From: Mesostigma viride
Taxonomy: Eukaryota; Streptophyta; Mesostigmatophyceae; Mesostigmatales; Mesostigmataceae
Length of the DNA: 64,000 nt
Direction of reading: 5' to 3'
Assembly: GCA_009746045.1 (NCBI GenBank)
Contig: RPFO01000225.1
Coordinates: 701,001-765,000, forward strand
In this document: piece by piece, positions 21,924-33,067 of the stretch
Layout of the letters: each line of letters opens with the position of its first letter
How positions within the stretch are numbered: the first letter of the stretch is position 1
The notes under the pieces: generated by a model
Told to the model about the DNA's origin: nothing
What the model saw: only the letters and a program-made list of their open reading frames with translations
The model's database searches: none
Program-made: the position numbers and the translations under genes

Positions 21924-24217
21924 CTATCCCCTACCCCGGGACCCAAGCCCATGGGCAGGGCTACTACTCCCGAGGAGCGGTGGGACGGGAGGCCGCCTCG
22001 CCCGACCACCCGCCCTCTTCCCCCCCTCCTCCTCTTCGTCAGCCCCCTCCTCGTCGTCATACTCGTAGCCAGCCACTGCCTGCGTTTGGCCGGAAGAGGA
22101 GGACTGTCGCCGCGCCTCAATCTCGTTGACCGCGCGCAACACACCCTTGGTAGAGCTGGTCGCGGGTGGTCGCGGCTGCTGGTACTGCGTCGGGACCTGT
22201 CTGGCGTGCTGCAGGCGAGCCGCACGCTCACCCGCGTTGCGGGGTCGGTCCCGAGGACCGGAGGAGTCGGGGCGGCTGCCGAAGGCCGGGCCGGAGAAAC
22301 GAACACTGGGTGTCCCTTCTCCTGTCCCACGACTGGCGTTCTTGCCCCGGAGCTTGGGGCAGTCGCGCTTGAGGTGCCCCACCTCGCTGCACATGAAGCA
22401 GCGCGCCTTGCTAGCGTCGATCGCGTTGACGCCATGGTCAGTGTAGCCCTCGTCAGGGTCGTCGAGGTACTCGTCCTCCTCCTCGCCGGCGAAATCAGTG
22501 GAGTACATCTGATTCACCCGTCGCGGGGGAGCAGGTCTGAAGAAACGGCGCACTGAGGGGCACGCCCGCGAGCCACTACGTCGGCCACCTGTAGGAGATA
22601 CCTCTGGATATTCAAGATGTCCCACTCTTCCCAAGGGACATCAGCATAGTGCTTGAATACCTCGTCCTGCAGCTCAGGACAGAGTGCCTCGATGAACCTG
22701 CTCTTGTACTCGTACCAGGTCATGTCAGCCAGGTAGGCGGCGCTGGACTCGAACTTAGACAGAAACTCGCGATATGGGGTGGTCCCCTGGCGCAGCTTGC
22801 TGAAGGCCATCCGCTCGTGGAGTGTAGCATCTGGGGGCACCAGCTTGCGACGCACCGGTCCATCAGTTCCGCCAAGGTTTGCGGGTATGACTGGGACGCG
22901 ATGCTCTCACAGTTCAAGATGCTTATCACCGAGGGGTCCATACAGGAGTTAATCACGAGCAATCAGATCGCTGGTGGCCAGCTGCCAGTTGTGTGATTGC
23001 GCCAGATGGTATACTGCCGTCGCCACATGCGTCCCCATTCCTCTACCTCGCGCGGTTTCATGTCCGCGTGCAGCTTGGGTACATTCTTGAAATTGGGCAT
23101 CGGTGGGGCCTTTACCGCGGCGGTGACGGGCCCACCGACGTCTACGTGGGGGATATCGCCGAAGGTGGGGGGCTGCGACCGGGGGAGAGAGCTGGATCTG
23201 GGCGGCGTACCATGAGTCCGCCGCACCTGGACGGATGAGGGGTGTTCGTACCCCGGGTCATCCAAGGCCACCCTGCTGAAGCTGAGGTTGCCAGCAGGCG
23301 CAGGCGAGGGGACCGCGCTTTGGTCAAGCACCCGTGGGCGCTGCGGTTGAGGTGCCGGGCGCTGGACTGGCGTGTGAGTCTCCTCGTCTCTGGTGGTGAC
23401 ACTGCTCCTGGTCTCCCCTGGGCTGGTCCGTGGTCTATGAGTACCAACGGGCGGGCCCTGCGTGACAGTTCCCTCGTCCGCCTCGTTAGTCCCTTCCAGG
23501 TCATCGAACTCGCCATCTGCCCCTGGGATCTCCCCTTCCTCATCCGAATACCAGAGCGCCGTGGGTAACAGGGACGTGCTGCCGAAGGACACTCTGCGTC
23601 TGCCCCGGTGTGTGGGGCCCGGTGGAGGTCCCTGGGGCCGCCCCCGACCTGCCCAAGGATGCGTTGGCCGCCCGGTGGCTGGCTGCTGATGGCGGTAGTG
23701 CAGGGTATCTTCATGCTCGTCCCCTGCTGCTCAGGATCCGATGGTGGCCATTGTGGTCTCGTCTGGAGTTGTTGTTGCTGTAACCGGGGTTGCCGTTGTT
23801 GCTGGGGTTGTTGCTGCTGCTGCTGCTGTGGTTGCTGCTGCTGCTGCTGCATGCTGTCGTTGCTGCTGCTGCTGCTGTTGCTGTCGTTGCTGCTGCTGCT
23901 GCTGCTGCATGCTGTTGCTGCTGCTGCGAGCCCCCCTGTAGTATCTCTTGGTCACTTCTGTCCTCTTCCTGCCTGGTCAAGGCGTCTAGATTGTCCCCAT
24001 CCGCTGGGGAACTAGATCTGGATCGTAGGGAGCCTTCCACAGGTCTCTCCATGACCTCACCTGTACCTGTCTCTACTTGGACTTGCGGTGGTACCTCTAG
24101 CCCTTCTGTACCGTGCTCGTGGTTGTCTACCGGTTCTATCTCTCTATTATCTGAATCCCTCTCCCTAAGCTCGTCTTCTGTCTCTCTGGCGTTCCTTGTT
24201 TGGTACCGTGTTGGCAT
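21924..24217 (-). pseudogene. gypsy element 2 Gag, frame broken
   Basis: It starts at an ATG (MPTRYQTRNARE, 24217). A polyglutamine/alanine region encoded by a long CAG/CTG repeat (about 23775-23935) is followed by Ser/Pro-rich sequence. A capsid-like helical region lies in two frames (22514-23592). A CCHC knuckle, CFMCSEVGHLKRDC, sits at about 22385. The coding frame changes several times, so no single Gag is made from the sequence as given. Alignment to the intact Gag at 3328-5076 would show which breaks are single-base. Confidence 0.8.
23775..23935. repeat. CTG/CAG trinucleotide repeat inside gag
   Basis: Interrupted runs of CTG on the plus strand (CAG on the coding strand) encode glutamine, alanine and serine tracts depending on frame. 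Such repeats are prone to length change and to alignment-driven frame errors. Confidence 0.9.
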
Positions 24218-24344
24218 GGTGCTCGTACCGGTACCTTACACAGCAGGCATCACCTCCCCAGGAAGAAGAGAGAGAGAAAGAGCAACCACGTGCTATGGAT
24301 CTATAGATATAGAACCTAGTATTACTACCTAGTAATAGTATCCT

Positions 24345-24670
24345 CTACTGTTTGCTAGGGCCAATGGTCAGCTGAGAGAAGGTAACTGTAACTGCTGTCC
24401 CCTCCCCCTGACTGCTGAGCGTGGGTGGCTTGGAGCATTCACGTGTGATGTGCATCCCCTCAGGCAATGGCATGTGTTCCCTAACAAACCTATCTGCATC
24501 TGTAATGTTATCAAACCCTTTCCACTTAGCACTAGAGCCTTGGGACAATATCTTATCTTTAATGTGTTCCTCACAAGTCTTCCAGCTGTAGAATATAGCA
24601 GGTCTACCCTTATCCCCGTCGTGAGCTACTGCATAGTAAGGAAATCCAGACTGTCCACCCTTGTTTATTT
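24345..24670 (-). pseudogene. viroplasmin / RNase H1 N-terminal-like ORF of gypsy element 2
   Basis: An open frame on the minus strand starts after a stop near 24685 and reads PYYAVAHDGDKGRPAIFYSW, then KTCEEHIKD and KWKGFDNITDADRFV. This is the Y-Y-A-V, S-W-x2-C, K-x-F pattern of the viroplasmin fold. It occupies the same place relative to gag as 5170-5562 in element 1. No in-frame ATG precedes the domain, so translation would need splicing, a non-ATG start or a corrected frame. Confidence 0.55.
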
Positions 24671-25109
24671 TACGTCGGGCATGTTACATCATAGTCTGGC
24701 AGCGGCTTGCAAGCAGGAGAGAAAGGGGAAACCCAGGCTACCTCTAATGCAGTGACCTTAAACAAACGAGGAGAGAGCACGGAGTGTAGCACAGCACACG
24801 CCCCCAGCCTTCCGCGGCAAAGGGGCTATACAACGATTACACGGAGGTAAACACCGTCAACACAGTCGGCAACAGCCAGACGGTATTCACCCCCACAACA
24901 GGTAAAACAACGAATGGTCGTCGTCCGCAACTTCCATTCGCACCAACGACATTCACACCCTATAGAGGCACAACGTATAACAAGAACCCCTACGCGTGCG
25001 AACCCGGAGAGGAAGCGAGCACGCCAGCTAGCCTTCCACAGGCATCGCTTGCAAAGAAAGGATCCTATCTAGGGGACGAACCATATTCGATGACGTTAAA
25101 TCCTCCTGA

Positions 25110-25325
25110 GCTGGCCGCCACCCGGTGTCGTTGAAGGCAAGCCCTGGCCGCCACTAGGTGTCGTTGAAAGCAGGAGAGCTGAACGCTATCGTTTACAGCA
25201 CCTCACCACAGGACTATTGCTAGCCCCGCCGAGTATCCCAGACTGGCCGCTTGCTGGCTAGGTCGTCGTTGAATCCCTTTACGGGCTGGCCGCCGACCAG
25301 TCAGCAGTCGTTGAATTCCGGAACC
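25110..25325 (-). repeat. four-copy leader motif between LTR and gag of gypsy element 2
   Basis: Four spaced copies of a unit begin with CTGGCCGCC (or CTGGCCGCT) and end with GTCGTTGAA on the plus strand, about 25-38 bp each. They lie in the transcribed leader, downstream of the primer-binding site. They could form RNA hairpins used for packaging or translation; this is inferred from position. Confidence 0.7.
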
Positions 25326-25424
25326 TCTACCTACGTCAAACTCAGCCTTGGTATCCTAATTGGCTCACTAACCCTCTCCGCGAGAGTTAGCTAACCTTTC
25401 CAGCACATTTCCTCCGATAACCAG

Positions 25425-26006
25425 TGTTACGTCCCAGCCCAGACACACCTAGCCTGAGCTACGTAGCGAAAGACCCTTCTTGCCGGAATTAGGAATAATT
25501 CAAGGTAGCCTAAAGTAGGTTGCGCTTCACGACGTGAGTCGTGAGATATCTGGCATCACGGCTTGATGCCAAGCTAATTAGTACACACTTATAATGGCTA
25601 GCAACACCAATACAAATGGATAATTGCCCCGGGCTCAATGTGTAGGCGTATTCGCACTTATCATTCATCAAACCAAGAGGACGAGACTCTCGTCCTCGGA
25701 CCAATTTAACCTAGGTTGATTGCGGCGCAGATACACGCCAATTTCCCTGGAACAATCCCAGCCAATCATTCCACGTAGGATCCGGGCCGACATCGACCCT
25801 CAACTACAGGATCCACGCCTAGAACTACGGACAGACTCAGAACTGGCGCGGCGCCACAGCACCGGCCCCTAAAAGGGCAACCCAGGACCAAAATAACTAG
25901 TCCAATTCACACAATAGCCAATGTCCATAAAACTCAGTACAACGGCCACAAGGCCTTAGTAATTTATTCCATTGTTACGTCCGACCTAAAGGGCCGGGAC
26001 GTAACA
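25425..26006 (-). repeat. 5' LTR of gypsy element 2
   Basis: This 582-bp LTR has TGTTACGTCCC at both inverted ends. On the minus strand the internal side continues c-TGGTTATCGG, a primer-binding-site position one base from the LTR. Length and hairpin start match the LTR at 6090-6660. There is no second LTR in the window. Confidence 0.8.
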
Positions 26007-26009
26007 AAT

Positions 26010-26053
26010 GCTCCGCGACCCCCGGCAACGGGAGCACAAGTTTAATTAATTAA
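26010..26053 (+). repeat. LINE-type 3' hairpin tail ending in (TTAA)n
   Basis: A 'TGCTCCGCGAC...AACGGGAGCA' hairpin is followed by TTTAATTAATTAA. Similar hairpin-plus-TTAA tails occur inverted at about 28404-28460 and 44133-44190. The second 1718-bp transposon is inserted in this TTAA tract. Confidence 0.6.
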
Positions 26054-27771
26054 CTCGTCGTCTGTCCCAACTCAGTCCTAATAATAGGACTGAGTTGACC
26101 TTTTTCAACCGTGTGTAGTGACTAGGTGGGGGGTCCATCCAAGATGCTTAGATGTGGGTCTATGGAGTATTTGATGTCCTCTTCCTGGCAAAAATACTAC
26201 ATCAGTGAAAACTTGACCCAAACTCCTAAAAATTACATTGATGTATAGCACCGTCGGCGAATTTGCATTTTTGTGTGGAAGCATGAGTGGCAAAAATTGA
26301 ATAAATTCCATATGCATGTTAAAAAAATACAGGCATGTCAACAATATAGTTCTTGACCTGTGGCAAAAAACTGGACTCAATTTGGCCACTGGCACTGCCT
26401 GAAACACGCCAAATACTGCCAGTCCTATACATAGGACTGGGCCATGCTAGCAATTTGCAAGCATGTAAGTGCGGTCATACTACATAGTAGCGTGGCCACA
26501 AACCATGTCAATCAGCCCATTTCCCTTCAGGCATAATAGGAAAACATACTTGCATCATCATATTGCAGTTATATTGTACCTTAGTATGTGTGAAAGCCTA
26601 TGCATACATGTAGGGAATGCGTATGGATATGTAGCTACAAAGGGATGTATTATAAGTAATAACCACCGATATAATGGGTAGGTTAGTCACATTTAATTGT
26701 TCTTTACAAGAATGGACATGGATAAAACTGTATTACCTTGCCATGACATGGCCAAGATACCTGCTGGCACATGATGACAGTGGTTTATCACCATGATTTT
26801 TCACTCACCCGTATAAGCTTGACAGTACCCTTGACGCAGCCCATGACCACACAATCATGCAGTATGAACATAGCAAGAGAATAACTAACATCTATGAAAG
26901 TGTTTTAACCCATTCAGCACCTAAAACCTTGTACAGCCACGCTACGGTAAGGCAAATGCCTGGTAAGATCATCTAAAAAGATGGTTTTAGAGAGGGGCAG
27001 GCAACGGTCAAGAAAGAGCAGCAAGACTCAAAACTGACAGCGCATCGCAAGCTTAAACTCATGTAAGAATACCAAGAAACGATGAAGCAGCGATATTCCA
27101 GCTTTACCTGGCACGGCTGGCGTTACCTTGGCCCAGGCGGTGCCTGCAAAAGTGGCACTTTGCGGCACACAAACCATGACGTGACAGAGTGGTCGAAATC
27201 ATCAAATCTTTACTGCCACTAGACTTAATCTACGACAATACATGATAAAAGGTAGAAAGAAACCTATAAACCCTTCGATTTGATCCGGGAATCAATTGTA
27301 GTAATCCATTCCGTCGACCTGCCTAATCGCAGATTTTTCCAGCAAGAACAGTGCCGACACCCAGCAAATCGCATTCCCGCGAGGTTAAAATTCACTTGTA
27401 TCATCTTTAGGACATAAAAAATCTATTTCCTGGGTTTGGCCCGCAAAATCGTCCGAAAACGTAAACTGCATGCATGGGCGCAAGCCGCCATGGCTAGGTC
27501 GTGCATTTCCGGAACTCACGTTTCGCGTGAAAATGTACCCTTACCACCTGTACTTTCACCGTACGGTTAGACGCCCAAACCAAATCCAAAAAAATCCCAA
27601 AAATATGTCCAAGAAAGATCTTTTCACGTAGTATTTGAATAAATTTTGAGAAAAATTTTCTGCCAAATATTCCGACCGGGGCGAATTTTCTACAAAACCT
27701 CAAAATTAGGTCCTAAAATTAGGACTGAGTTGAACTCAGTCCTAAAATTAGGACCAGGGACAGACGACGAG
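26054..27771 (-). mobile_element. 1718-bp non-autonomous TIR DNA transposon, copy 2 (inverted)
   Basis: This copy has the same length and nearly the same sequence as 72-1789, in opposite orientation. The TIRs CTCGTCGTCTGTCCC are perfect. The flanking 4-bp repeat is TTAA (26050-26053 and 27772-27775). Only a few substitutions separate the copies over 1.7 kb, so at least one insertion is recent. There is no transposase ORF. Confidence 0.9.
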
Positions 27772-27775
27772 TTAA

Positions 27776-28427
27776 TTAATCCATCCATCAGGTTTTATAA
27801 TGCTCCGTGACTCCCCAACGGGCGGTAGTGTAGCCGCTATCCTCAGGGCATGCATGGATTGTTCGTCGGCCACAAGCCCTGGCATGCGACCCCAGCGACC
27901 ACCGCGGCCCCATGCGAGCGACTCCGGCCAGACGCCCCAGCTTAGGGGAATACAGCAGTAGTAGTGTAGAATAGTTAGTGTCGACAGTGGCCTTCTGTAC
28001 ACATGCACGCCTACTACAGGCACTATACCAGCTGACTCATGAACATTAATTTGTCATGTACATACACGGTGTGCCCATGACGCGCCACACACCAGATGAA
28101 GCCTAGCTTTATTAAATTTAGTTATGCTGTGACTACGCAGAGAGGTACTCTCTGCTGAGGCGCCATGCCTTAGCTTTTCGGTATATAGCCATGCATGGTT
28201 GTCTCCTTGATGCTGATCTTCCCCCCCCCCATGACAGGCTCCCCTTAGTTGGGTGTTGCTTGAGACTCTGGGGGTGCAGGTGCCCTGGTGAACCTCGAGC
28301 AAGTGTCGTTTACATTCCAACCCTTGCAGGAAGTAGCTTAGAATGTCAATTAAAAGCCATACGCCCCTTCAGTCTGGGATATGTGCTACATTTACTCCCA
28401 ACGAAGTTAATTAATTAATTAATTAAA
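27776..28427 (+). mobile_element. LINE/SINE-like remnant ending in (TTAA)n
   Basis: It begins with the CTCCGTGACTCCCCAACGGG hairpin piece near 27800. It ends on the plus strand with GGATATGTGCTACAT, CTCCCAACGAAG and a TTAATTAA tract (28407-28427), the usual 3' end of LINEs in this window. No coding content was seen. Confidence 0.5.
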
Positions 28428-30240
28428 CTCGTGCTCCCGTTGGGGAGTCACGGAGCACCGAAGTGCTTTTAATCCCTAGCTGTGTGTGCACTACAGGAGA
28501 AAGGGCAGAGACCCCCAGTCTCCTTCATGCCAAAGGCATGCCACAGCTGCAATCGGGCGCGGCTAGCTAAAAGGACAGGCTAGCGATCCGGCAAACTGTG
28601 GGTGCAATAAGACCCATGTGAGCATATCATATAGCAAGGAGCGTGGGCAAGTAATCTGAACATAGCCAGGGCGTAGCATGGCTGTACTACTTAGAACTAG
28701 GCTAAGGCTATGGCTGGTTGTGTACCGTGCGTTGGCGGCACGTGACTAGGTGTGTTGGCACAGCTAGGCAAACATTCTAGGCATGGCTGCCTTAGCGACA
28801 GTGACTCCAATGGTTACAAGCTAGGGCTATTGCTAATCTAGCCCGCTGGGGGCGTCCACATCTTGTGGTTGATCATCAGGTCCCCGCCCCTCCAGTACAC
28901 CTTGGGCTTCTGGGGGTCCTGCTTATGGCGGAGGTATTCCGGCCACAGGTCGCGTCGCTGCTGTTGCTGAGCGGGGGTTAGGTCGTCATCCAGCGTCCAG
29001 GTGAGGTCGTGCAACCGCTTGCGACGAGAGAGGAACCGCTGCTTATCCTCAGGGGAGAGGAAGGTGAGCAGGACTGGTGGGGTGGCCGCCTTGTCCCGTG
29101 AGTGGGGAAGGCGGTGGCACCCACGCAGTTCTACCTCACCTACCAGGCCCATGAGGGTAAGAAGCTGGTTCTTGATCTCGTCAGCAAGGGAGGTTGACGT
29201 CTCACCTGGCTTCTGGGGGAAGCGACGTAGCACCACTCGGCACTCGCGGCGAGCGCGATCGGTGACCTCCCGTTGCTGGGCCTGGCGGTGGTCCTCCAGC
29301 TCGACTGGAGCTTCGTGGCGATGGCGTCGGTGGTGGAGGCGGTCGCTGACCGCAGCAGGTCCGCGTAGGAGAGCGGGAGGTCACCAGCATCCTGCCGGGG
29401 TGGCTGGGAGGCAATGGTGGCCGTCTGCTCCGCTAGCTTTGGGACCTGTGTGGCCAGGGCCTCGGTGTGGGCGGTGATGGCCTCAAGCTTCTTCATGAGC
29501 ACGCCGCACTTGCCTTCCACCTGGTTAAGGCGAGAGACAAGTGCAGCATGCGTTTCCGAAGCCTGCGCCGCGGTGTGTAGCGCCGTGAACTGTGGTTGTA
29601 GCTTGTGGACGACCTTGGTTTCCACGTTGGAGACCCGGGCCTCGACCGTGTTGAGCGTGGTGTTCAGCGAGGTCATCTTCTCGGCCAGCGGCCAGGTCAT
29701 GTGCTCCTCCAGCACTGCGCGGATGTCATCCTTGCAGAGGGAGGAAGCCGATGGGGCTGCCGGCTGTGCGGGGGCGGGGGCGTTGAGCGCTCTGCTGATG
29801 TCGCCGAGACTGCGCTGGTAGTAGCTGGTCAAGATAAACAGGCGTTGGCGTGGTTCTTCATAAGTGTAGAGCCAGGACGTGTTGCGGTAGTCGATAGCCG
29901 CCCCCCCCTTCTGGGGCACGAAGAGCTTCCGTTCCTGTGTGAGGAACTGGAGGACCTCGACGACTTCCTGTGGCGACAGTTTCTGCCAGTCGAGGAGGTT
30001 GAAATATTTGTCGCCGGGCAAGAATAGGCTCCATTTGTGGCGGTCGTGGCATGGTTTCTTGGGCTCAGGCGAGGCGCTTGGCGAGGGTTTGGCGGGTAAG
30101 CCGGGCGGCTGAACAATGGCGAGGGCGAGGGGGTTGGGCTGGGCGCTGGGAAGCTGTGCCAGCTCCTTTTCCAGCCCTCGTTTTGCTTTGGTACTAGTCG
30201 TCATAGCTGGTCACGTGCGTAACTTTGTCTATACTGCGTG
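28404..30240 (-). mobile_element. LINE-like element with ORF1 only
   Basis: On the minus strand an ORF1 (30204-28838) is followed by a 3' part of about 400 bp. This part ends with 'GGGTCTTATTGCACCCACAG', a GTGCTCCGTGACTCC hairpin and a TTAA tail (28404-28430). A similar 3' end of about 190 bp recurs at 44133-44320. No reverse transcriptase lies between ORF1 and the tail, so the copy is either internally deleted or a non-autonomous type. Confidence 0.6.
28838..30204 (-). pseudogene. LINE ORF1-like RNA-binding protein, one frame break
   Basis: It starts at an ATG (MTTSTKAKRGLEKELAQL). Residues 1-150 contain a Pro-rich stretch and a globular part (KWSLFLPGDKYFNLL). About 150-290 form a coiled coil (heptads through LNTTLNTVEARVSNVETKV). 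The last 130 residues (VVLRRFPQKPGE, HRLPHSRDK, VLLTFLSPEDKQRFL, MINHKMW) match the layout of the RRM-plus-C-terminal domain of L1-type ORF1 proteins. The frame changes once, near 29295, consistent with one missing base. ORF1 proteins coat LINE RNA and act as nucleic-acid chaperones. Confidence 0.65.
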
Positions 30241-30439
30241 GCAGCCGTAACCGTTTATACTGGCAAGTGCGTCTTAGAAAGGCGCATCGAATGCAAGTGG
30301 TCTGACCGAATTTGGGGCTCAGACGCAAAAGATCTGAACTCCGCCGTCAGCCATACCGCCGTCAGCCATTTTCGTAGCCATCAGGTCCCCCCTCTGTGCG
30401 GAGATACAACGAAGTTATGTTCCTAATTAATTAATTAAT

Positions 30440-31770
30440 GGATTGTACAGTGCACGGGGTGTGGCCGCTAGGTTGTGTCCTGTCCCCATATCTGTTCATT
30501 ATTGTCGTGGATCACATCACTGTGCGCCGGGCACGTGTGCGCTTTACTGCTCTTATTAATTAAGGGGTTCGAGCTAGCCCGGCTTGGACATCCTTAACGA
30601 GCGCGAACACGGCGGCGGGGGCCCTGGCTACCGCCTGTCCGACCTGATTTATGCGGATGATACCACCCTCATCACGCGCCCCGAGCACATTCAGACCTGG
30701 CTGGACTGTCTGGGCTTGGAGGCGCGGGCGGTGGGATTGGAGATTAGTGTCAAAACTGAGGTGATGGTGATTGGGGCTACCAGTCGCCCGCCGCGCTGCC
30801 GCGGCTGCTAGACGGGACGGAGGTCCCGTTCCGTGATTGCTTCGGCAAACTGCTGGGGAGCATGCTCCCCGACACCGCCGACGATGTGGACATCCGCATC
30901 CGCCTGGCCTGGGCTAGGCTTCGTTCGCTCAAACCTTACTGGCCCTCGAAGGGCCTGAGCGAGCACCGCAAGCGCATCAGTGCTCTTCAAGGGATGCTCG
31001 TCCTTACGGTGCTTACGTATACGGCGCCGAGGCTTGGACACTCACGGACACACTGGCGGCCAAGCTCGACGGCACGGCACGGTTTACAGTATGCTTCGAC
31101 AGGTCCTGAATGTAGGGTTTTCCTCGCATAGGTCATACTAGAGTCTTTGTATCAGGCGGTATGCCTCGCATTTCGGACGATCGAGATTAGGCAGCGTAGG
31201 ATAGCATTTGTAGGACATCTTGCTCGCAAGTCAGGTAGATACCGCCTTTGGTCTGGCCGGCCCCCGGCCAGCGGCTTGGCCAGCCAGGGCGGCACATCCT
31301 GACCTGGCCTGGCCCCAAGGACATTCCTAGAAAGCTAGGTAAACCTGGGCACCATATGAACTACATCCAGATGTTGCTGGCCGACATAGTGGTCCCAGCT
31401 CAGTTTGAATACCGAATTCACTCCCTCTCTCTTGCTTGGACTGCTATGCATGCAGAACAAGAAGATCGGTGGCAGAAGATATCAAGGAGACAACCAGCGC
31501 AGGCCAGAAATCGGGAGAATCCGGACCACATGGTAGCTAGCTATTGTCCAGGCTCACACGCCCCTGTGGGCAAGCCCCCCCCCCCAAAGCGGAAGGGGCG
31601 CTTTGCTGAGTACGTAGTGTAGGAGTAGTTAGGATTTGTCTAGACTAGATAGCTTAGAGTTAATTAGCTTAGTTCGATTTCGCGGCTTGCCACACCTCCA
31701 CCCACCCAACAAGGAATATGTGCTACATGATCTCCCAACGGAGTCATGTTATAATTATTTTTTTTTTTTT
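30440..31770 (+). mobile_element. LINE ORF2 remnant with reverse transcriptase core
   Basis: Decayed coding sequence includes the RT palm motif YRLSDLIYADDTTLI (about 30628-30672), followed by thumb-like and C-terminal fragments. Many stops interrupt it. The 3' part carries 'AAGGAGACAACCAGCGCAGG', CCTGTGGGCAAGCCCCC and GGAATATGTGCTACATGATC and ends in a T-rich tract at about 31770. A second copy of the RT part lies at 44350-44890. Confidence 0.8.
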
Positions 31771-33067
31771 TTACCGGATTGTATATCACAGAGGATCCTG
31801 GCGAATGCGCGCGCGCACGAAAAACATAGCAAAGCTGCCGGGGGATGACCATAGATAAGCAAAAACGGTAGAAAATTACGTGTGATCGAGAATGTGAGAA
31901 AAACAAATTAAACAGGGTACGCGGAGACCCCTGTACGTAGCCGCGGAATGTATGCCAGAGGTCAATACTAGCTAGTTAATCGACCCCTGGTTGTAGCTAT
32001 GCTGAAAACTTTCGTGTACCAGTAGTCGTCTGATGTCGCTAGATCGATCCACCCACCAGCAATGGAATACGTGCTACATGATCTCCCAACGGAGTCACGT
32101 TATAATTTGATTTAATTTTTAATTTCAACATAATTTAATTTTCATCGCTTGAGGAATGCATGGCGCGAAGACCGGGGAAGCCGCTCTACAAAACCATCGA
32201 TCACAACTTCGATCACATTTTCCCCAGCTGATTGAGAGAATAGATAGGAGAAATGAGGCAGCCCTTTATTAGAGTCAAGTTGAAAAAGATGTGCCTCTGT
32301 TGGCAGGAATAACAAGGTTTCATCATGCGTCCAGGCATAGTTGTCTCACTTCATCTAAAGTACCCAGCAGGAGCGGTTGGGCTCATTCTTGATCTGAAAG
32401 TGCACCCAGCTGTAGCCAAGCCATAACAGGCAGCTCAGATATCAAGTCACCCGTGGGCCTGAGGTAAGCTCAGCTGTCAAACACCAGCGGTATACATCAT
32501 GCCCTGGATATATCACTCCCTCGCCATATGCACGGGCATGTCACAAGCACTGCTCCAGACAGGCTAATCCCTCATGGATGCTGTCGCCTACAAACTACTG
32601 CAACGCATGTTGAAACTTGTTGCTCTGTACAGAAAATGCTGGCCAGTAAACAAGATCAATGAGACAACCATATGAAGATGTCCCACATGAGAAAAGAAGA
32701 TGTCCCACATGATGGTAGCTGCGAAGCTGGCATGTTGCTGTGTGTTTGCGAGGACAACAGCCTCGCACCATGGACAGCATCTGCACCAAGCAGTACTGCA
32801 AACCTCTCAGTTTACACAAGTCAAGTCCACACACAAACCAACAGCATCATACCGCCAGGCCCCGCCATGTGTGGCATGCTCGCGGCCAACAGATGGTTAC
32901 GGATTTACGGTGTATCCGCTTTGCTGCCATGCATCCATCGACAGATCTGTCCGATGGAAGCACGGCCCAAGGAACCTGCTGCAGAAAGTGCGTGTCGCAA
33001 CCATCGGCCTAAGGCACCTTGATACCTTGGGTCAAACACAGCATGCAACACATCGGTAGCTGGATGA
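31771..33067. other. PPR gene 3' flank with a solo LINE tail
   Basis: At 32050-32150 there is another GGAATACGTGCTACATGATC...AACGGAGTCACG tail followed by T/A-rich sequence: a severely 5'-truncated LINE insertion. The remaining sequence shows no convincing gene. Confidence 0.5.

Larger units (their letters stand above)
18500..26006 (-). mobile_element. Ty3/gypsy-like LTR retrotransposon 2, 3' truncated
   Basis: The minus-strand order is LTR (25425-26006), leader with a tandem motif, viroplasmin-like ORF (24345-24670), gag (21924-24217), then protease-RT-RNase H-integrase (18515 to about 21840). The integrase ends abruptly near 18515 just after the 'HGFT' stretch of the core domain, and no 3' LTR follows, so the 3' end is lost. 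It is the same family as element 1 but more GC-rich and broken by many frame changes. Confidence 0.88.

Noticed and set aside
21840..22556. Plus-strand frame of 238 codons opposite gag/protease
   Set aside because: It is the antisense shadow of the gypsy gag-protease region, which has clear protein motifs on the minus strand.
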